In this document: positions 44,913 through 54,383 of the stretch, piece by piece
Layout: every line of letters begins with the position of its first letter
Position numbering within the stretch: position 1 is the first letter of the stretch
NCBI RefSeq assembly: GCF_901827205.1
Contig: NZ_LR594675.1
Location: forward strand, 2,604,001 to 2,668,000
Direction of reading: 5' to 3'
DNA: 64,000 nt
Source of the DNA: Variovorax sp. PBS-H4
GTDB taxonomy: Bacteria; Pseudomonadota; Gammaproteobacteria; Burkholderiales; Burkholderiaceae_C
Program-made: the position numbers and the translations under genes
Notes under the pieces: generated by a model
Database searches by the model: none
The model's input: the letters and a program-made list of their open reading frames with translations, nothing else
Told to the model about the DNA's origin: nothing

Positions 44913-46196
44913 ATGTCCTTCCCTACTTCAGAGCCCCCAGCCACCGCCCCCCTTGCCGAACCGCCGGCGCCGCGGCCGCCTTCGCGCCGCAGGCTTTGGC
45001 TGGGGAGCCTGGCCGCGCTGCTGCTCGTGGTGGTCCTGGGCGGCGTCGCCTGGTACCTGATCAAGCGCTCGGGCGAGCCGGTCGCCGGCCGCGCCGGCTT
45101 CGGCCCGCCCGGTTCGACCGTCGGCCATGCGGTGGCGCGCCGGGCCGAACTGCCAGTCACCATCGATGCGCTCGGTACCGTGACGCCGCTGGCGACCATC
45201 ACCCTGAAGCCGCAGGTCGGCGGCGTACTCACCGAGGTGCTCTACACCGAGGGGCAGGCGGTGGCAAAGGGCCAATTGCTGGCCCGCATCGATCCACGGC
45301 CCTACGAGCAGGCGCTGATGCAGGCCCAGGGCACGCGCGTGCGCGACGAGGCGCAACTGGAAGCCGCGCGCGTGACGCTGGCGCGCTACCGCACGCTGCT
45401 CACCCAGGACTCCATCGCGCGCCAGGACGTGGACACCCAGGCGGCGCTGGTCAAGCAGCTCGAAGGCACGGTGACCACCGATCGGGCCTCCGAGGCCGCG
45501 TCCAGGCTCAACGTCGAATACACGCGCATCACCGCGCCGGTGGCCGGGCGCATCGGCCTGCGCACGGTCGATCCCGGCAACACGGTGACGGCCAACGCGG
45601 CCACCGGCATCGCGGTGATCACGCAGATGAACCCGATCGACGTGCAGTTCGCCGTGCCGCAGGACCGCCTGCCCGACATCCAGGCCCAGCTCGCCAAGGG
45701 CGTGGCGCTGCCGGTCAGGGCGACGGATCGCACGCGCAGCACCACGCTGGACACCGGCACGTTCTCCACGCTCGACAACGTCGTGGACACCAGCACCGGC
45801 ACCGTCAAGGGCAAGGCTCGCTTCGCCAACGCCCAGACCACGCTGTTTCCGAGCCAGTTCGTCAACGTCCAGATGACGCTGCGCACCGTCGATGCGGTGG
45901 TGGTGCCCGTGACGGCCGTGCGCACCGGGCCCACCGGGAGCTATGTCTACGTGATCAACGAGGACCGCACCGTCTCCATGCGGACGGTCAAGCGGGGCGA
46001 GTCGACGGTCGAGCTGGCAGCGATCAGCGAGGGCCTCGAGGCCGGCGAGAAGGTGGTCACCGAAGGCGGCGACCGCCTGAAGGAGGGCGCGCAGGTGGTG
46101 CTGCAGGGGGACAAGCCGGTGGCCGGCCCGCGCCCTGGCGCCTCCGGTCCGCGGGGCCCGCGCGGCGAGGGCCGGCGCCGGCCTCCGCCGCAGTGA
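44913..46196 (+). CDS. mdtA: RND efflux periplasmic adaptor, MdtA-like
   Basis: A 427-residue membrane fusion protein with an N-terminal anchor helix (about 28-50). The order is lipoyl half (TITLKPQVGGVLTEVLYTEGQAV), alpha hairpin (AQLEAARVTLARYRTLLTQDSIARQ), second lipoyl half (ITAPVAGRIGLRTVDPG), then beta-barrel and membrane-proximal domains, ending in an Arg/Pro-rich tail. It links the RND pumps to the outer-membrane channel. First gene of a four-gene operon. Confidence 0.93.
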   Translation: MSFPTSEPPATAPLAEPPAPRPPSRRRLWLGSLAALLLVVVLGGVAWYLIKRSGEPVAGRAGFGPPGSTVGHAVARRAELPVTIDALGTVTPLATITLKPQVGGVLTEVLYTEGQAVAKGQLLARIDPRPYEQALMQAQGTRVRDEAQLEAARVTLARYRTLLTQDSIARQDVDTQAALVKQLEGTVTTDRASEAASRLNVEYTRITAPVAGRIGLRTVDPGNTVTANAATGIAVITQMNPIDVQFAVPQDRLPDIQAQLAKGVALPVRATDRTRSTTLDTGTFSTLDNVVDTSTGTVKGKARFANAQTTLFPSQFVNVQMTLRTVDAVVVPVTAVRTGPTGSYVYVINEDRTVSMRTVKRGESTVELAAISEGLEAGEKVVTEGGDRLKEGAQVVLQGDKPVAGPRPGASGPRGPRGEGRRRPPPQ

Positions 46197-46206
46197 GGCA
46201 GCCCCG

Positions 46207-49200
46207 ATGAGCCCGTCGCGCCCCTTCATCGAGCGGCCGGTGGCGACGGCCTTGCTGATGCTTGCGATCGTGCTCGCGGGCCTGGTGGGCTTCCGCTTCC
46301 TGCCTCTGGCCGCCCTGCCGCAGGTGGACTACCCGACCATCCAGGTGCAGACCCTGTACCCGGGCGCCAGCCCGGAGGTGATGAGCCGCACCGTCACCGC
46401 GCCCCTGGAGCGCCAGTTCGGGCAGATGGCGGGGCTCGACCGCATGAGTTCGGTGAGCTCGAACGGCGTCTCCATCGTCACCCTGCAGTTCGCGCTCGAC
46501 CAGACGCTGGACGTGGCCGAGCAGCAGGTGCAGGCTGCGATCAACGCCGGCGGTTCGCTGCTGCCGGCCGACCTGCCGGCGCCGCCGGTCTATGCCAAGG
46601 TCAATCCGGCCGACGCCCCGATCCTCACGCTGGCCGTGAGTTCCAGCACCATGCCGCTGACCGAGGTGCAGAACCTCGTCAACACCCGCCTCGCACAGAA
46701 GATCAGCCAGGTGGCCGGCGTCGGCCTGGTCTCGCTCTCGGGCGGGCAGCGCCCCGCGGTGCGCATCCAGGCCGACACCAATGCGCTCGCCTCGGTGGGC
46801 ATCGGCCTGGACACGCTGCGCACCGCGATCGCCGCGGCCAATGCCAACAGCGCCAAGGGCAGCTTCGACGGCCCGCAGCGCGCCTACACCATCAATGCCA
46901 ACGACCAGCTGGTCGCCGCGGCCGACTACAAGAACCTGATCGTCGCCTGGAAGAACGGCGCGCCCGTGCGCATGACCGATGTCGCGCGCGTGGTGGACGG
47001 CGCGGAGAACACGCAACTCGGCGCCTGGGCGGCGGCGCGCCCGGAATCGAAGGACGGGCAGGACGCGGCTGCCCCGGATGCCGGGATCTACCCCGCGATC
47101 ATTCTCAACGTGCAGCGCCAGCCCGGCGCCAACGTGATCGGCACTGTCGACGCCATCAAGAAGCAGCTGCCGGAACTCCAGGCCTCGCTGCCCGGCGCCC
47201 TCAAGGTCGAGGTGCTGAGCGACCGCACCACGGGCATCCGTGCCTCGGTGCACCATGTGCAGCTCGAGCTTGCCCTGGCCGTGGTGCTGGTGGTGCTGGT
47301 GATCTTCCTGTTCCTGCACAGCGTGCGCGCCACGGTCATCGCCAGCATCGCGGTGCCGATCTCGCTCATCGGCACGCTGGGCCTCATGTACCTGCTGGGC
47401 TACAGCCTCAACAATCTGAGCCTGATGGCGCTGACCATCGCCACCGGCTTCGTGGTGGACGATGCCATCGTCATGATCGAGAACATCGCGCGCTACCTGG
47501 AGGAGGGCGATCCGCCCTTCACCGCCGCGCTCAAGGGAGCGACGCAGATCGGCTTCACCATCATCTCGCTGACGGTGTCGCTGGTGGCGGTGCTGATTCC
47601 GCTGCTCTTCATGGGCGACGTGGTGGGGCGGCTGTTCCGCGAATTCGCGGTCACGCTGGCGATCACCATCCTGATCTCGGCCGTGGTGTCGCTCACGCTC
47701 GTGCCGATGATGTCTGCGCGATGGCTCAAGCCGCAGGCCGAAGAGGGCGGCCGCTTCGGCGCCCGCGTGCAGGATTTCTTCGGGCGCGTGATCGCGCGCT
47801 ACGACACCTGGCTGCAGTGGGTGCTGCGCCATCAGCCCCTGACGCTGGTCGTGGCGGCACTGACACTGGCGCTGACGGTGCTGCTCTACGTCGCCATTCC
47901 CAAAGGCCTGTTCCCCACGCAGGACACCGGGCAGCTGCAGGCGCGCATCGAGGCGGCGCAGGACGTGTCCTATGCGCGCATGGCCGAGCTGCAGAAGGCT
48001 GCGGCCGGTGCCATCCTGGCCGACCCCGACGTGCGCAGCCTCAGCTCGGTGGTGGGCGTGGATGCGGCGAACAACACCGCGCTCAACACCGGGCGCATGC
48101 TGATCAACCTGCGCTCGGCGCGCGACGACCAGGCTGTTGTGATGCAGCGGCTGCGCGAGCGGGTGAACGCGGTGGCCGGCGTGACGCTCTACCTGCAGCC
48201 CACGCAGGATCTGACGATCGATGCCGAGACCGGCCCGACCGAGTTCCGCGTGGCGCTCGAGGGTGTGGACACCACGGTCGTGAATGGTTGGGCGCAGAAG
48301 CTGGCAGAGCGGCTGCGCCGCACGCCGCAGGTGCGCAATGCCACCACCGACGCCGGTGCGCAGGGCCTGGCTGCCTACGTCGACATCGACCGCAACACTG
48401 CCTCGCGTCTGTCGGTCACGGCCAGCTCGGTCGACGATGCGCTCTACAGCGCTTTCGGCCAGCGCATCGTCTCCACCATCTTTACCGAGACCAACCAGTA
48501 CCGGGTCATCCTGGAGGCGCAGCGCGAGGCGCTTGCGTCGCCGCAAGGGCTGGGCAACCTGCAGCTGCGCACCGGCGCCGGCACGCCGACGCCGCTGGCC
48601 TCGCTGGCCACCGTGCGCGAGCAGCTCGCGCCACTGCAGATCACGCGCGTGGCGCAGTACCCGGCCGCCACGGTGGGCTTCGACACCGCGCCCGGTGTCG
48701 CGCTGGGGAAGTCGGTCGCGGCGATTCGCGACGCGGCCAGGGAGATCGCCCTGCCGGCCAGCGTGCGGCTGAACTTTCTGGGCGCGGCCGGCGCCTACGA
48801 GAGGTCGCTCACCAACCAGCTCTGGCTGATCCTCGCGGCGGTGGTGTGCGTGTACATCGTGCTGGGCGTGCTCTACGAGAGCTACATCCATCCGCTGACG
48901 ATCTTGTCGACGCTGCCATCGGCCGGCGTGGGCGCGCTGCTGGCGTTGATGGTGACGGGCAACGACCTCGGGGTGATCGGGATCATCGGCATCATCCTGC
49001 TGATCGGCATCGTGAAGAAGAACGCGATCATGATGATCGACTTCGCGATCGACGCCGAGCGGCATGGAGGGAAGTCGCCGCAGGAGGCGATCCACCAGGC
49101 CGCGCTGTTGCGCTTCCGGCCGATTCTGATGACGACGCTGGCGGCGTTGTTCGCGGCGCTGCCGTTGATGTTCGGATGGGGCGAGGGCGCGGAGCTGCGG

Positions 49201-49341
49201 CGGCCCCTGGGGCTTGCGATCTTCGGGGGGCTGGTGGTGAGCCAGGTGCTGACCCTGTTCACGACGCCGGTGATTTATCTGGCCTTCGATCGGATGGGGC
49301 GCAGGTTCGGGGGGAAGCGCGATGCCGCGCACGCCGCTTGA
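46207..49341 (+). CDS. mdtB: RND efflux transporter, MdtB-like
   Basis: A 1044-residue inner-membrane pump of twelve helices with two large periplasmic loops. PFIERPVATALLMLAIVLAGLVGF opens helix 1; helix 4 region TIATGFVVDDAIVMIENIARYLEEG contains the conserved paired Asp of the proton relay. HAE1 class, MdtB branch. It is ten bases after mdtA and followed within ten bases by a second RND gene, so the pump is likely a heterotrimer as in MdtABC. Known MdtABC pumps export novobiocin and bile salts. Confidence 0.94.
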   Translation: MSPSRPFIERPVATALLMLAIVLAGLVGFRFLPLAALPQVDYPTIQVQTLYPGASPEVMSRTVTAPLERQFGQMAGLDRMSSVSSNGVSIVTLQFALDQTLDVAEQQVQAAINAGGSLLPADLPAPPVYAKVNPADAPILTLAVSSSTMPLTEVQNLVNTRLAQKISQVAGVGLVSLSGGQRPAVRIQADTNALASVGIGLDTLRTAIAAANANSAKGSFDGPQRAYTINANDQLVAAADYKNLIVAWKNGAPVRMTDVARVVDGAENTQLGAWAAARPESKDGQDAAAPDAGIYPAIILNVQRQPGANVIGTVDAIKKQLPELQASLPGALKVEVLSDRTTGIRASVHHVQLELALAVVLVVLVIFLFLHSVRATVIASIAVPISLIGTLGLMYLLGYSLNNLSLMALTIATGFVVDDAIVMIENIARYLEEGDPPFTAALKGATQIGFTIISLTVSLVAVLIPLLFMGDVVGRLFREFAVTLAITILISAVVSLTLVPMMSARWLKPQAEEGGRFGARVQDFFGRVIARYDTWLQWVLRHQPLTLVVAALTLALTVLLYVAIPKGLFPTQDTGQLQARIEAAQDVSYARMAELQKAAAGAILADPDVRSLSSVVGVDAANNTALNTGRMLINLRSARDDQAVVMQRLRERVNAVAGVTLYLQPTQDLTIDAETGPTEFRVALEGVDTTVVNGWAQKLAERLRRTPQVRNATTDAGAQGLAAYVDIDRNTASRLSVTASSVDDALYSAFGQRIVSTIFTETNQYRVILEAQREALASPQGLGNLQLRTGAGTPTPLASLATVREQLAPLQITRVAQYPAATVGFDTAPGVALGKSVAAIRDAAREIALPASVRLNFLGAAGAYERSLTNQLWLILAAVVCVYIVLGVLYESYIHPLTILSTLPSAGVGALLALMVTGNDLGVIGIIGIILLIGIVKKNAIMMIDFAIDAERHGGKSPQEAIHQAALLRFRPILMTTLAALFAALPLMFGWGEGAELRRPLGLAIFGGLVVSQVLTLFTTPVIYLAFDRMGRRFGGKRDAAHAA

Positions 49342-49350
49342 GGGCCGCAG

Positions 49351-52300
49351 ATGAACCTCTCCCGCCCCTTCGTCGAACGCCCCATCGCCACCGTCCTCCT
49401 GACCATCGGCATTGCCCTGGCCGGGATCGTCGCCTTCTTCGCCCTGCCGGTCTCTCCGCTCCCACAGGTCGACTACCCCACCATCTCCGTCCAGGCGAGC
49501 CTGGCCGGCGCCAGCCCGAGCACCATGGCCTCGAGCGTGGCGACGCCGCTGGAGCGCAGGCTGGGCATCATTCCAGGCGTCAATGAACTGACCTCGACCA
49601 GCTCCAACGGCTCCGCGCGGATCACGCTGCAGTTCGACCTCAGGCGCAACATCGACAGTGCCGCGCGCGAGGTGCAGGCCGCCATCAACGCTGCCCGTGC
49701 CGACCTGCCCGCCACGCTGCGCAGCAACCCGACCTACCGCAAGCGAAACCCGGCCTCGGCGCCCGTGATGATCCTGGCGCTTACCTCCAAGACGCGCACG
49801 CCAGGCCAGATCTACGAGGCGGTGTCCAACATCGTGAGCCAGCGCCTGTCGCAGGTCGAAGGCGTGGGCGAGGTCGAGATCGGCGGCGGCTCGCTGCCGG
49901 CGGTGCGGGTGGAGCTGGAGCCCTTCTCGCTGAACCGCATGGGCATCAGCACCGAGGACGTGCGCGCCGCGATCCAGGCCAACAATGCGAACCGGCCCAA
50001 GGGCGCGATCGAGAGCGGCGACCGCCGGCTGCAGATCTACACGCCTGCGCCCGGCCGCCGGGCCGCCGACTACCGCGACCTGGTGATCGCCTGGCGCAAC
50101 AACGCGCCGGTTCGCCTGGGCGATGTCGCCCGCGTCATCGACAGCGTCGAGAACACCCGCACGCTGGGCCTCTTCAACGGCGAGCCGGCGGTGGTGATAC
50201 TGGTCACGCAGGCGCCGGGCGCCAACATCATCGAAACGGTGGACGGTATCCGCGACCTGATGCCCGAGCTGCGCGCGCAGCTGCCGCAGGACATCGACAT
50301 CCAGATCGCTTCTGACCGGACCAACTCGATCCGCGCGTCGCTGCGCGAGATCGAGACCACGCTGATGATCTCGATCGTGCTGGTGGTGCTGGTGGTGGGC
50401 CTCTTTTTGCGGAAGGCACGCGCCACCATCATTCCGGCGGTGGCGACGGTCGTCTCGTTGCTCGGCACCTTCGTCGTGATGCGCCTGCTGGGCTTCAGCC
50501 TCAACAACCTGAGCCTGATGGCGCTCACCGTGGCCACCGGGTTCGTCGTCGACGATGCGATCGTGGTGCTGGAGAACACGGCACGCCATGTCGAGGCCGG
50601 CATGAAGCGCATGGAAGCGGCGCTGCGTGGCGCGCGCGAGGTGGGCTTCACCGTGTTGTCGATCAGTCTGTCGCTCGTGGCGGTGTTCATCCCGCTGCTG
50701 TTCATGGGCGGGCAGGTGGGGCGGCTGTTCCGCGAGTTCGCCGTGACGCTCTCGGCTTCGGTGCTGATCTCTCTGGTGATCTCGCTGACCACCACACCCA
50801 TGCTGTGCGCCATGCTGTTGCGCAGCGAAGCGGAAGAACCCAGGACGAAGCGGGGCCGCGTGCTGAGCTGGCTGGGCAGCCGCTTCGAACGCGCCTGGAA
50901 CTGGACCTTGCGCGTCTACGCCCACAGCCTCGACTGGGCGCTTGCCAGCAAGGGCGTGGTGATGTTGGTGCTGCTGGCAGTGATCGGCCTCAACGTCTAC
51001 CTCTTCAACGCCATTCCCAAGGGCTATTTTCCGCAGCAGGACAACGGCCAGCTCAACGCCGGCATCCGGGCCGACCAGAGCATCTCCTCGGTGGCCGTCG
51101 CCGACAAGCTGCGCCAGGCGGTGGACATCATCCGCAAGGACCCGGCGGTGGCAACCGTGGTCGGCTTCTCCGGTGGAGGTCGCGCGGGTGGCGGCTTCAT
51201 GTTCGTCAACCTGAAGCCGCTGGGGCAGCGCACCGAGAAGACGCAGGCTGTCATCGACCGCCTGCGCCCGCAGCTCGGCCAGCTCACCGGCCTGCGCGTG
51301 TTCCTGTTCCCGGTGCAGGACCTGCGCATGGGCGGGCGTTCCAGCAACTCGAGCTACCAGTACACGCTCAAGAGCGACAACCTCGAGGACCTGCGCAAGT
51401 GGACCGGCAAGCTCGCCGAACGGCTGCGCCAGGAGACCGCGCTCACCGACATCGACAGCGACGACGCGGCCAACGGCGTCGAGACCTTCGTCGAAGTGGA
51501 CCGCGACGCCGCGGCGCGACTGGGCGTGACCTCGAGCGCGGTCGACAGCGCGCTCTACAACGCCTACGGGCAGCGCTCGGTCGGGACCATCTACGACGAG
51601 CTCAACCAGTATTCGGTGATCATGGAGTGGGCCCCGCGATTCCAGCGCGCGCCGATTGCGCTGAAGGACCTCTACGTGCCCTCGACGCTCAATGCGGTTG
51701 CCAACGCGAGCGGCGCGACCACCGTCACCACGCTCAAGGCCAACACCGACGCAGCGACCGGCACCTCGACCACCACCTCCGCCAACCCGGCCTCGCGCAC
51801 CTCGTCGGCCGGGCAGCAGATCGCGACGACCACCACGCCGATGGTGCCGCTCGCGGCCTTCGCCAAACTCAGCGAGCGCGCGGTGCCGAGCTCCATCGAC
51901 CACCAGGACACCGAGCTTGCGAGCACCGTCTCCTTCAGCCTGGCCGAGGGCGTGAGCCTGGCGGATGCGAAGCGCATCGTGGCCCAGGCGGAGGCCGACA
52001 TCGCGATGCCTGTCAACGTGCGCGGCAGCTTCCAGGGCACGGCACTGGCGGCGCAGCAGTCGCAGGCGCAGCAGCTGTTCCTGATCTTCGCGGCGCTGGT
52101 CGTCATCTACATCGTGCTGGGCGTGCTGTACGAGAGCCTGGTGCATCCGATCACCGTGCTGACCACGCTGCCCTCGGCGGGCGTGGGCGCGGTGCTGGCG
52201 CTGCTCATGTTCCGGATGGAGTTCTCGATCATTGCGCTGATCGGCGTGTTCCTGCTGATCGGCATCGTCAAGAAGAACGCGATCCTGATCATCGACTTTG

Positions 52301-52665
52301 CGCTCGAGGCCGAGCGCGCGCGCGGCCTGAGCGCGGTGGAAGCCGTGCGCGAGGCCTGCCTGCTGCGCTTCCGCCCGATCCTGATGACCACACTCGCCGC
52401 CGCGCTGGGCGCCTTGCCGCTGGCAGTCGGTTTCGGCGAAGGCGCCGAACTGCGCCAGCCGCTGGGCGTGGCCATCATCGGCGGCCTGATCGCAAGCCAG
52501 CTGCTGACGCTGCTGACCACGCCCGTGGTCTATGTGCTGCTCGACAAGCTGCGCCGCCGCCCCGCCAACGAAAAGTACCTGAGCCGCAACGCCTCCGATC
52601 CTTCCCTCTCTCCAGCCACCTCTCTGGCTCCTTCTTCGTCTCCCTCTGGGAGCGGGCTGGGCTGA
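49351..52665 (+). CDS. mdtC: RND efflux transporter, MdtC-like, with unusual insert
   Basis: A 1104-residue RND pump; E. coli MdtC has about 1025. The proton-relay Asp pair is in TGFVVDDAIVVLENTARH. Two extras explain the length: a Thr/Ser/Ala-rich stretch of roughly 47 residues near positions 780-830 (about 51690-51840), inside the second periplasmic loop just before MVPLAAFA, and a Ser/Pro tail after the last helix (from about residue 1070) that coincides with a repeat-like DNA element. Otherwise conserved and in frame. Confidence 0.93.
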   Translation: MNLSRPFVERPIATVLLTIGIALAGIVAFFALPVSPLPQVDYPTISVQASLAGASPSTMASSVATPLERRLGIIPGVNELTSTSSNGSARITLQFDLRRNIDSAAREVQAAINAARADLPATLRSNPTYRKRNPASAPVMILALTSKTRTPGQIYEAVSNIVSQRLSQVEGVGEVEIGGGSLPAVRVELEPFSLNRMGISTEDVRAAIQANNANRPKGAIESGDRRLQIYTPAPGRRAADYRDLVIAWRNNAPVRLGDVARVIDSVENTRTLGLFNGEPAVVILVTQAPGANIIETVDGIRDLMPELRAQLPQDIDIQIASDRTNSIRASLREIETTLMISIVLVVLVVGLFLRKARATIIPAVATVVSLLGTFVVMRLLGFSLNNLSLMALTVATGFVVDDAIVVLENTARHVEAGMKRMEAALRGAREVGFTVLSISLSLVAVFIPLLFMGGQVGRLFREFAVTLSASVLISLVISLTTTPMLCAMLLRSEAEEPRTKRGRVLSWLGSRFERAWNWTLRVYAHSLDWALASKGVVMLVLLAVIGLNVYLFNAIPKGYFPQQDNGQLNAGIRADQSISSVAVADKLRQAVDIIRKDPAVATVVGFSGGGRAGGGFMFVNLKPLGQRTEKTQAVIDRLRPQLGQLTGLRVFLFPVQDLRMGGRSSNSSYQYTLKSDNLEDLRKWTGKLAERLRQETALTDIDSDDAANGVETFVEVDRDAAARLGVTSSAVDSALYNAYGQRSVGTIYDELNQYSVIMEWAPRFQRAPIALKDLYVPSTLNAVANASGATTVTTLKANTDAATGTSTTTSANPASRTSSAGQQIATTTTPMVPLAAFAKLSERAVPSSIDHQDTELASTVSFSLAEGVSLADAKRIVAQAEADIAMPVNVRGSFQGTALAAQQSQAQQLFLIFAALVVIYIVLGVLYESLVHPITVLTTLPSAGVGAVLALLMFRMEFSIIALIGVFLLIGIVKKNAILIIDFALEAERARGLSAVEAVREACLLRFRPILMTTLAAALGALPLAVGFGEGAELRQPLGVAIIGGLIASQLLTLLTTPVVYVLLDKLRRRPANEKYLSRNASDPSLSPATSLAPSSSPSGSGLG

Positions 52666-52680
52666 GGGCAGCGGCCCTTG
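52603..52680. repeat. repeat-like element encoding the MdtC tail
   Basis: The end of mdtC and the following bases resemble a degenerate copy of the widespread proteobacterial intergenic repeat with core CTCCC-TCT-GGGAG (52640-52652) followed by GGGCTGGG and TGAGGG. The gene reads through it, giving a low-complexity Ser/Pro/Gly tail before the stop at 52665. Confidence 0.45.
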
Positions 52681-52697
52681 ATGACCTCGCAACGACC

Positions 52698-54137
52698 ATG
52701 ACCGTTCCGAATCCCTTGCTTCAACGCCCTGTTCGCTGCACCGCCGCCGTCCTGTTGACCCTGGCCCTCGCCGCCTGCGCCGTGGGCCCGCGCTACGAGC
52801 AGCCCACCACCGCCATGTCCTCAAGTTGGAAAGAGGCGCCCGCCGCCGAAGGCTGGCTTCCCGCCGTCCCCGCCGATGCCCTGGACCGTGGCGAATGGTG
52901 GAAGCTGTTCGGCGACCCCGTGCTCGACGACCTGGCCGCCCGCGTGCAGGTCTCCAACCAGAACATCGCCGCTGCGGTGGCCAGCTACACGCAGGCGCAG
53001 GCCGTGGTGCGGGAGCAGCGTGCCGCGCTGTTCCCGTCGGTCTCGGCCGGCGGCAGTGCGAACCGTTCGGGCGCGCGCAACAGCTCGCCCGGCAACACCG
53101 CCAGTGCCTCGCTGCGCGCCGATTGGGCGCCCGACGTCTGGGGCCGGCTGCGCCTGGCAGTCGGGGGTGCGCAAGCCACTGCCCAGGCCAGCGAGGCTGA
53201 CCTGGCTGCGGCGCGCCTGTCGGCGATCGGCGCGCTCGCCACCAACTACTTCTCGCTGCGCGAGGCGGATGCCGAGCTGCGTCTGCTGGATGTCACGCTG
53301 GAGGGCTACCAGCGCAGCCTGGAGATCGCGCGCAATCGCTACAACGCGGGCATCGTCGCCCAGACCGACGTGCTGCAGGCGCAAACGCTCTACGTCACCA
53401 CGCAGGCCGAGCGCGTGGCGCTGAAGCGGAACCGCGACACGCTGGAACATGCGATTGCCGTGCTGGTCGGCGCCGCGCCGGCCGACTTCAGCCTGGCCGC
53501 GGTCGACTGGACGCCGACCGTGCCTGGTGTTCCGGCAGGCGTGCCTTCGACACTGCTGCAGCGCCGACCCGACATCGCTGCTTCCGAACGCGCGGTCGCG
53601 GTGGCCAATGCGCAGATCGGCATTGCGCGCACCGCCTACTTTCCGAGCTTCGGCCTGAGCGGCACGCTCAGCAGCAACGCGAGCCGCGTGGGCGATCTGT
53701 TCAATGCCTCGAACACCTTGTGGTCGCTGGGCCTGTCCGTTGCGCAGACGGTGTTCGACGCCGGCGCCATTGGCGCCCAGGTCGACCAGGCGAAGGCGGC
53801 GCACGAGGCGGCAGTGGCACGCTATCGCCAGACCGTGCTGACCGCCTTCCAGGACGTCGAGGACCAGCTCACCGCGGGCGCGAGCCTGGCGCAGCAGGAA
53901 GGCCTGCGGCGCGAGGCGTCGGCGGCGGCGGATCGCAGCGAGCAGCAGTTCCTGAATCGCTATCGGCAGGGGCAGGTGAGCTACACCGAGGTCGTCACGG
54001 CGCAGGTGTCGGCGCTCAATGCACGGCGCACGCTGCTGCAGTTGCAGGTGAGCCGGCAGAGTGCGGCGGCGGCGCTGATTCAGGCCCTCGGTGGAGGATG
54101 GCACGCGGAGTGGACGGGGAGTGCGGCGCCGCGCTGA
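52698..54137 (+). CDS. RND outer-membrane efflux lipoprotein (NodT/OprM family)
   Basis: A 479-residue TolC-like channel. A lipoprotein signal with lipobox LAACA puts the acylated Cys near residue 27. The mature chain has the duplicated OEP repeats: NIAAAVASYTQAQAVVREQRAALFPSVSA in the first half and VAVANAQIGIARTAYFPSFGLSG in the second. It completes the tripartite pump with the three upstream genes, 32 bases after mdtC. MdtABC systems usually borrow TolC, so a dedicated channel matches the beta/gamma MuxABC-OpmB layout. Confidence 0.93.
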   Translation: MTVPNPLLQRPVRCTAAVLLTLALAACAVGPRYEQPTTAMSSSWKEAPAAEGWLPAVPADALDRGEWWKLFGDPVLDDLAARVQVSNQNIAAAVASYTQAQAVVREQRAALFPSVSAGGSANRSGARNSSPGNTASASLRADWAPDVWGRLRLAVGGAQATAQASEADLAAARLSAIGALATNYFSLREADAELRLLDVTLEGYQRSLEIARNRYNAGIVAQTDVLQAQTLYVTTQAERVALKRNRDTLEHAIAVLVGAAPADFSLAAVDWTPTVPGVPAGVPSTLLQRRPDIAASERAVAVANAQIGIARTAYFPSFGLSGTLSSNASRVGDLFNASNTLWSLGLSVAQTVFDAGAIGAQVDQAKAAHEAAVARYRQTVLTAFQDVEDQLTAGASLAQQEGLRREASAAADRSEQQFLNRYRQGQVSYTEVVTAQVSALNARRTLLQLQVSRQSAAAALIQALGGGWHAEWTGSAAPR

Positions 54138-54383
54138 TTTCCCGAACGCCGGCGCTCGACCGGGCGTGCCGGAGCGAATCATTTCTCGTTTTTTGTCGCA
54201 TCTGTCTGACGGCGGAGGCGGGCGTTCCTAGCATTCGGCGGTCGCAGGCCCTTTGGGTTGAAGAGCAGCGGCCTGAGCTTCCGGCATGTGCGCGGGAGCG
54301 GGTGGCCGGCGCGCTGGCGGCATTGCCCGCCCCCTGCGCGCGCTGCGCGCGTGGGTCCCGAGACCACCCGTGGACCTTCCTCC

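Noticed and set aside
46057..52824. A 2255-residue open frame on the minus strand opposite the RND pump genes
   Set aside because: It mirrors the codon bias of two long GC-rich genes, has no family motif, low-complexity His/Arg/Gln composition, and covers genes with clear homology on the plus strand.
54150..54195. Terminator after the outer-membrane channel gene
   Set aside because: A T-run (54189-54194) is present, but the preceding stem is mismatched and weak, so I could not call it.
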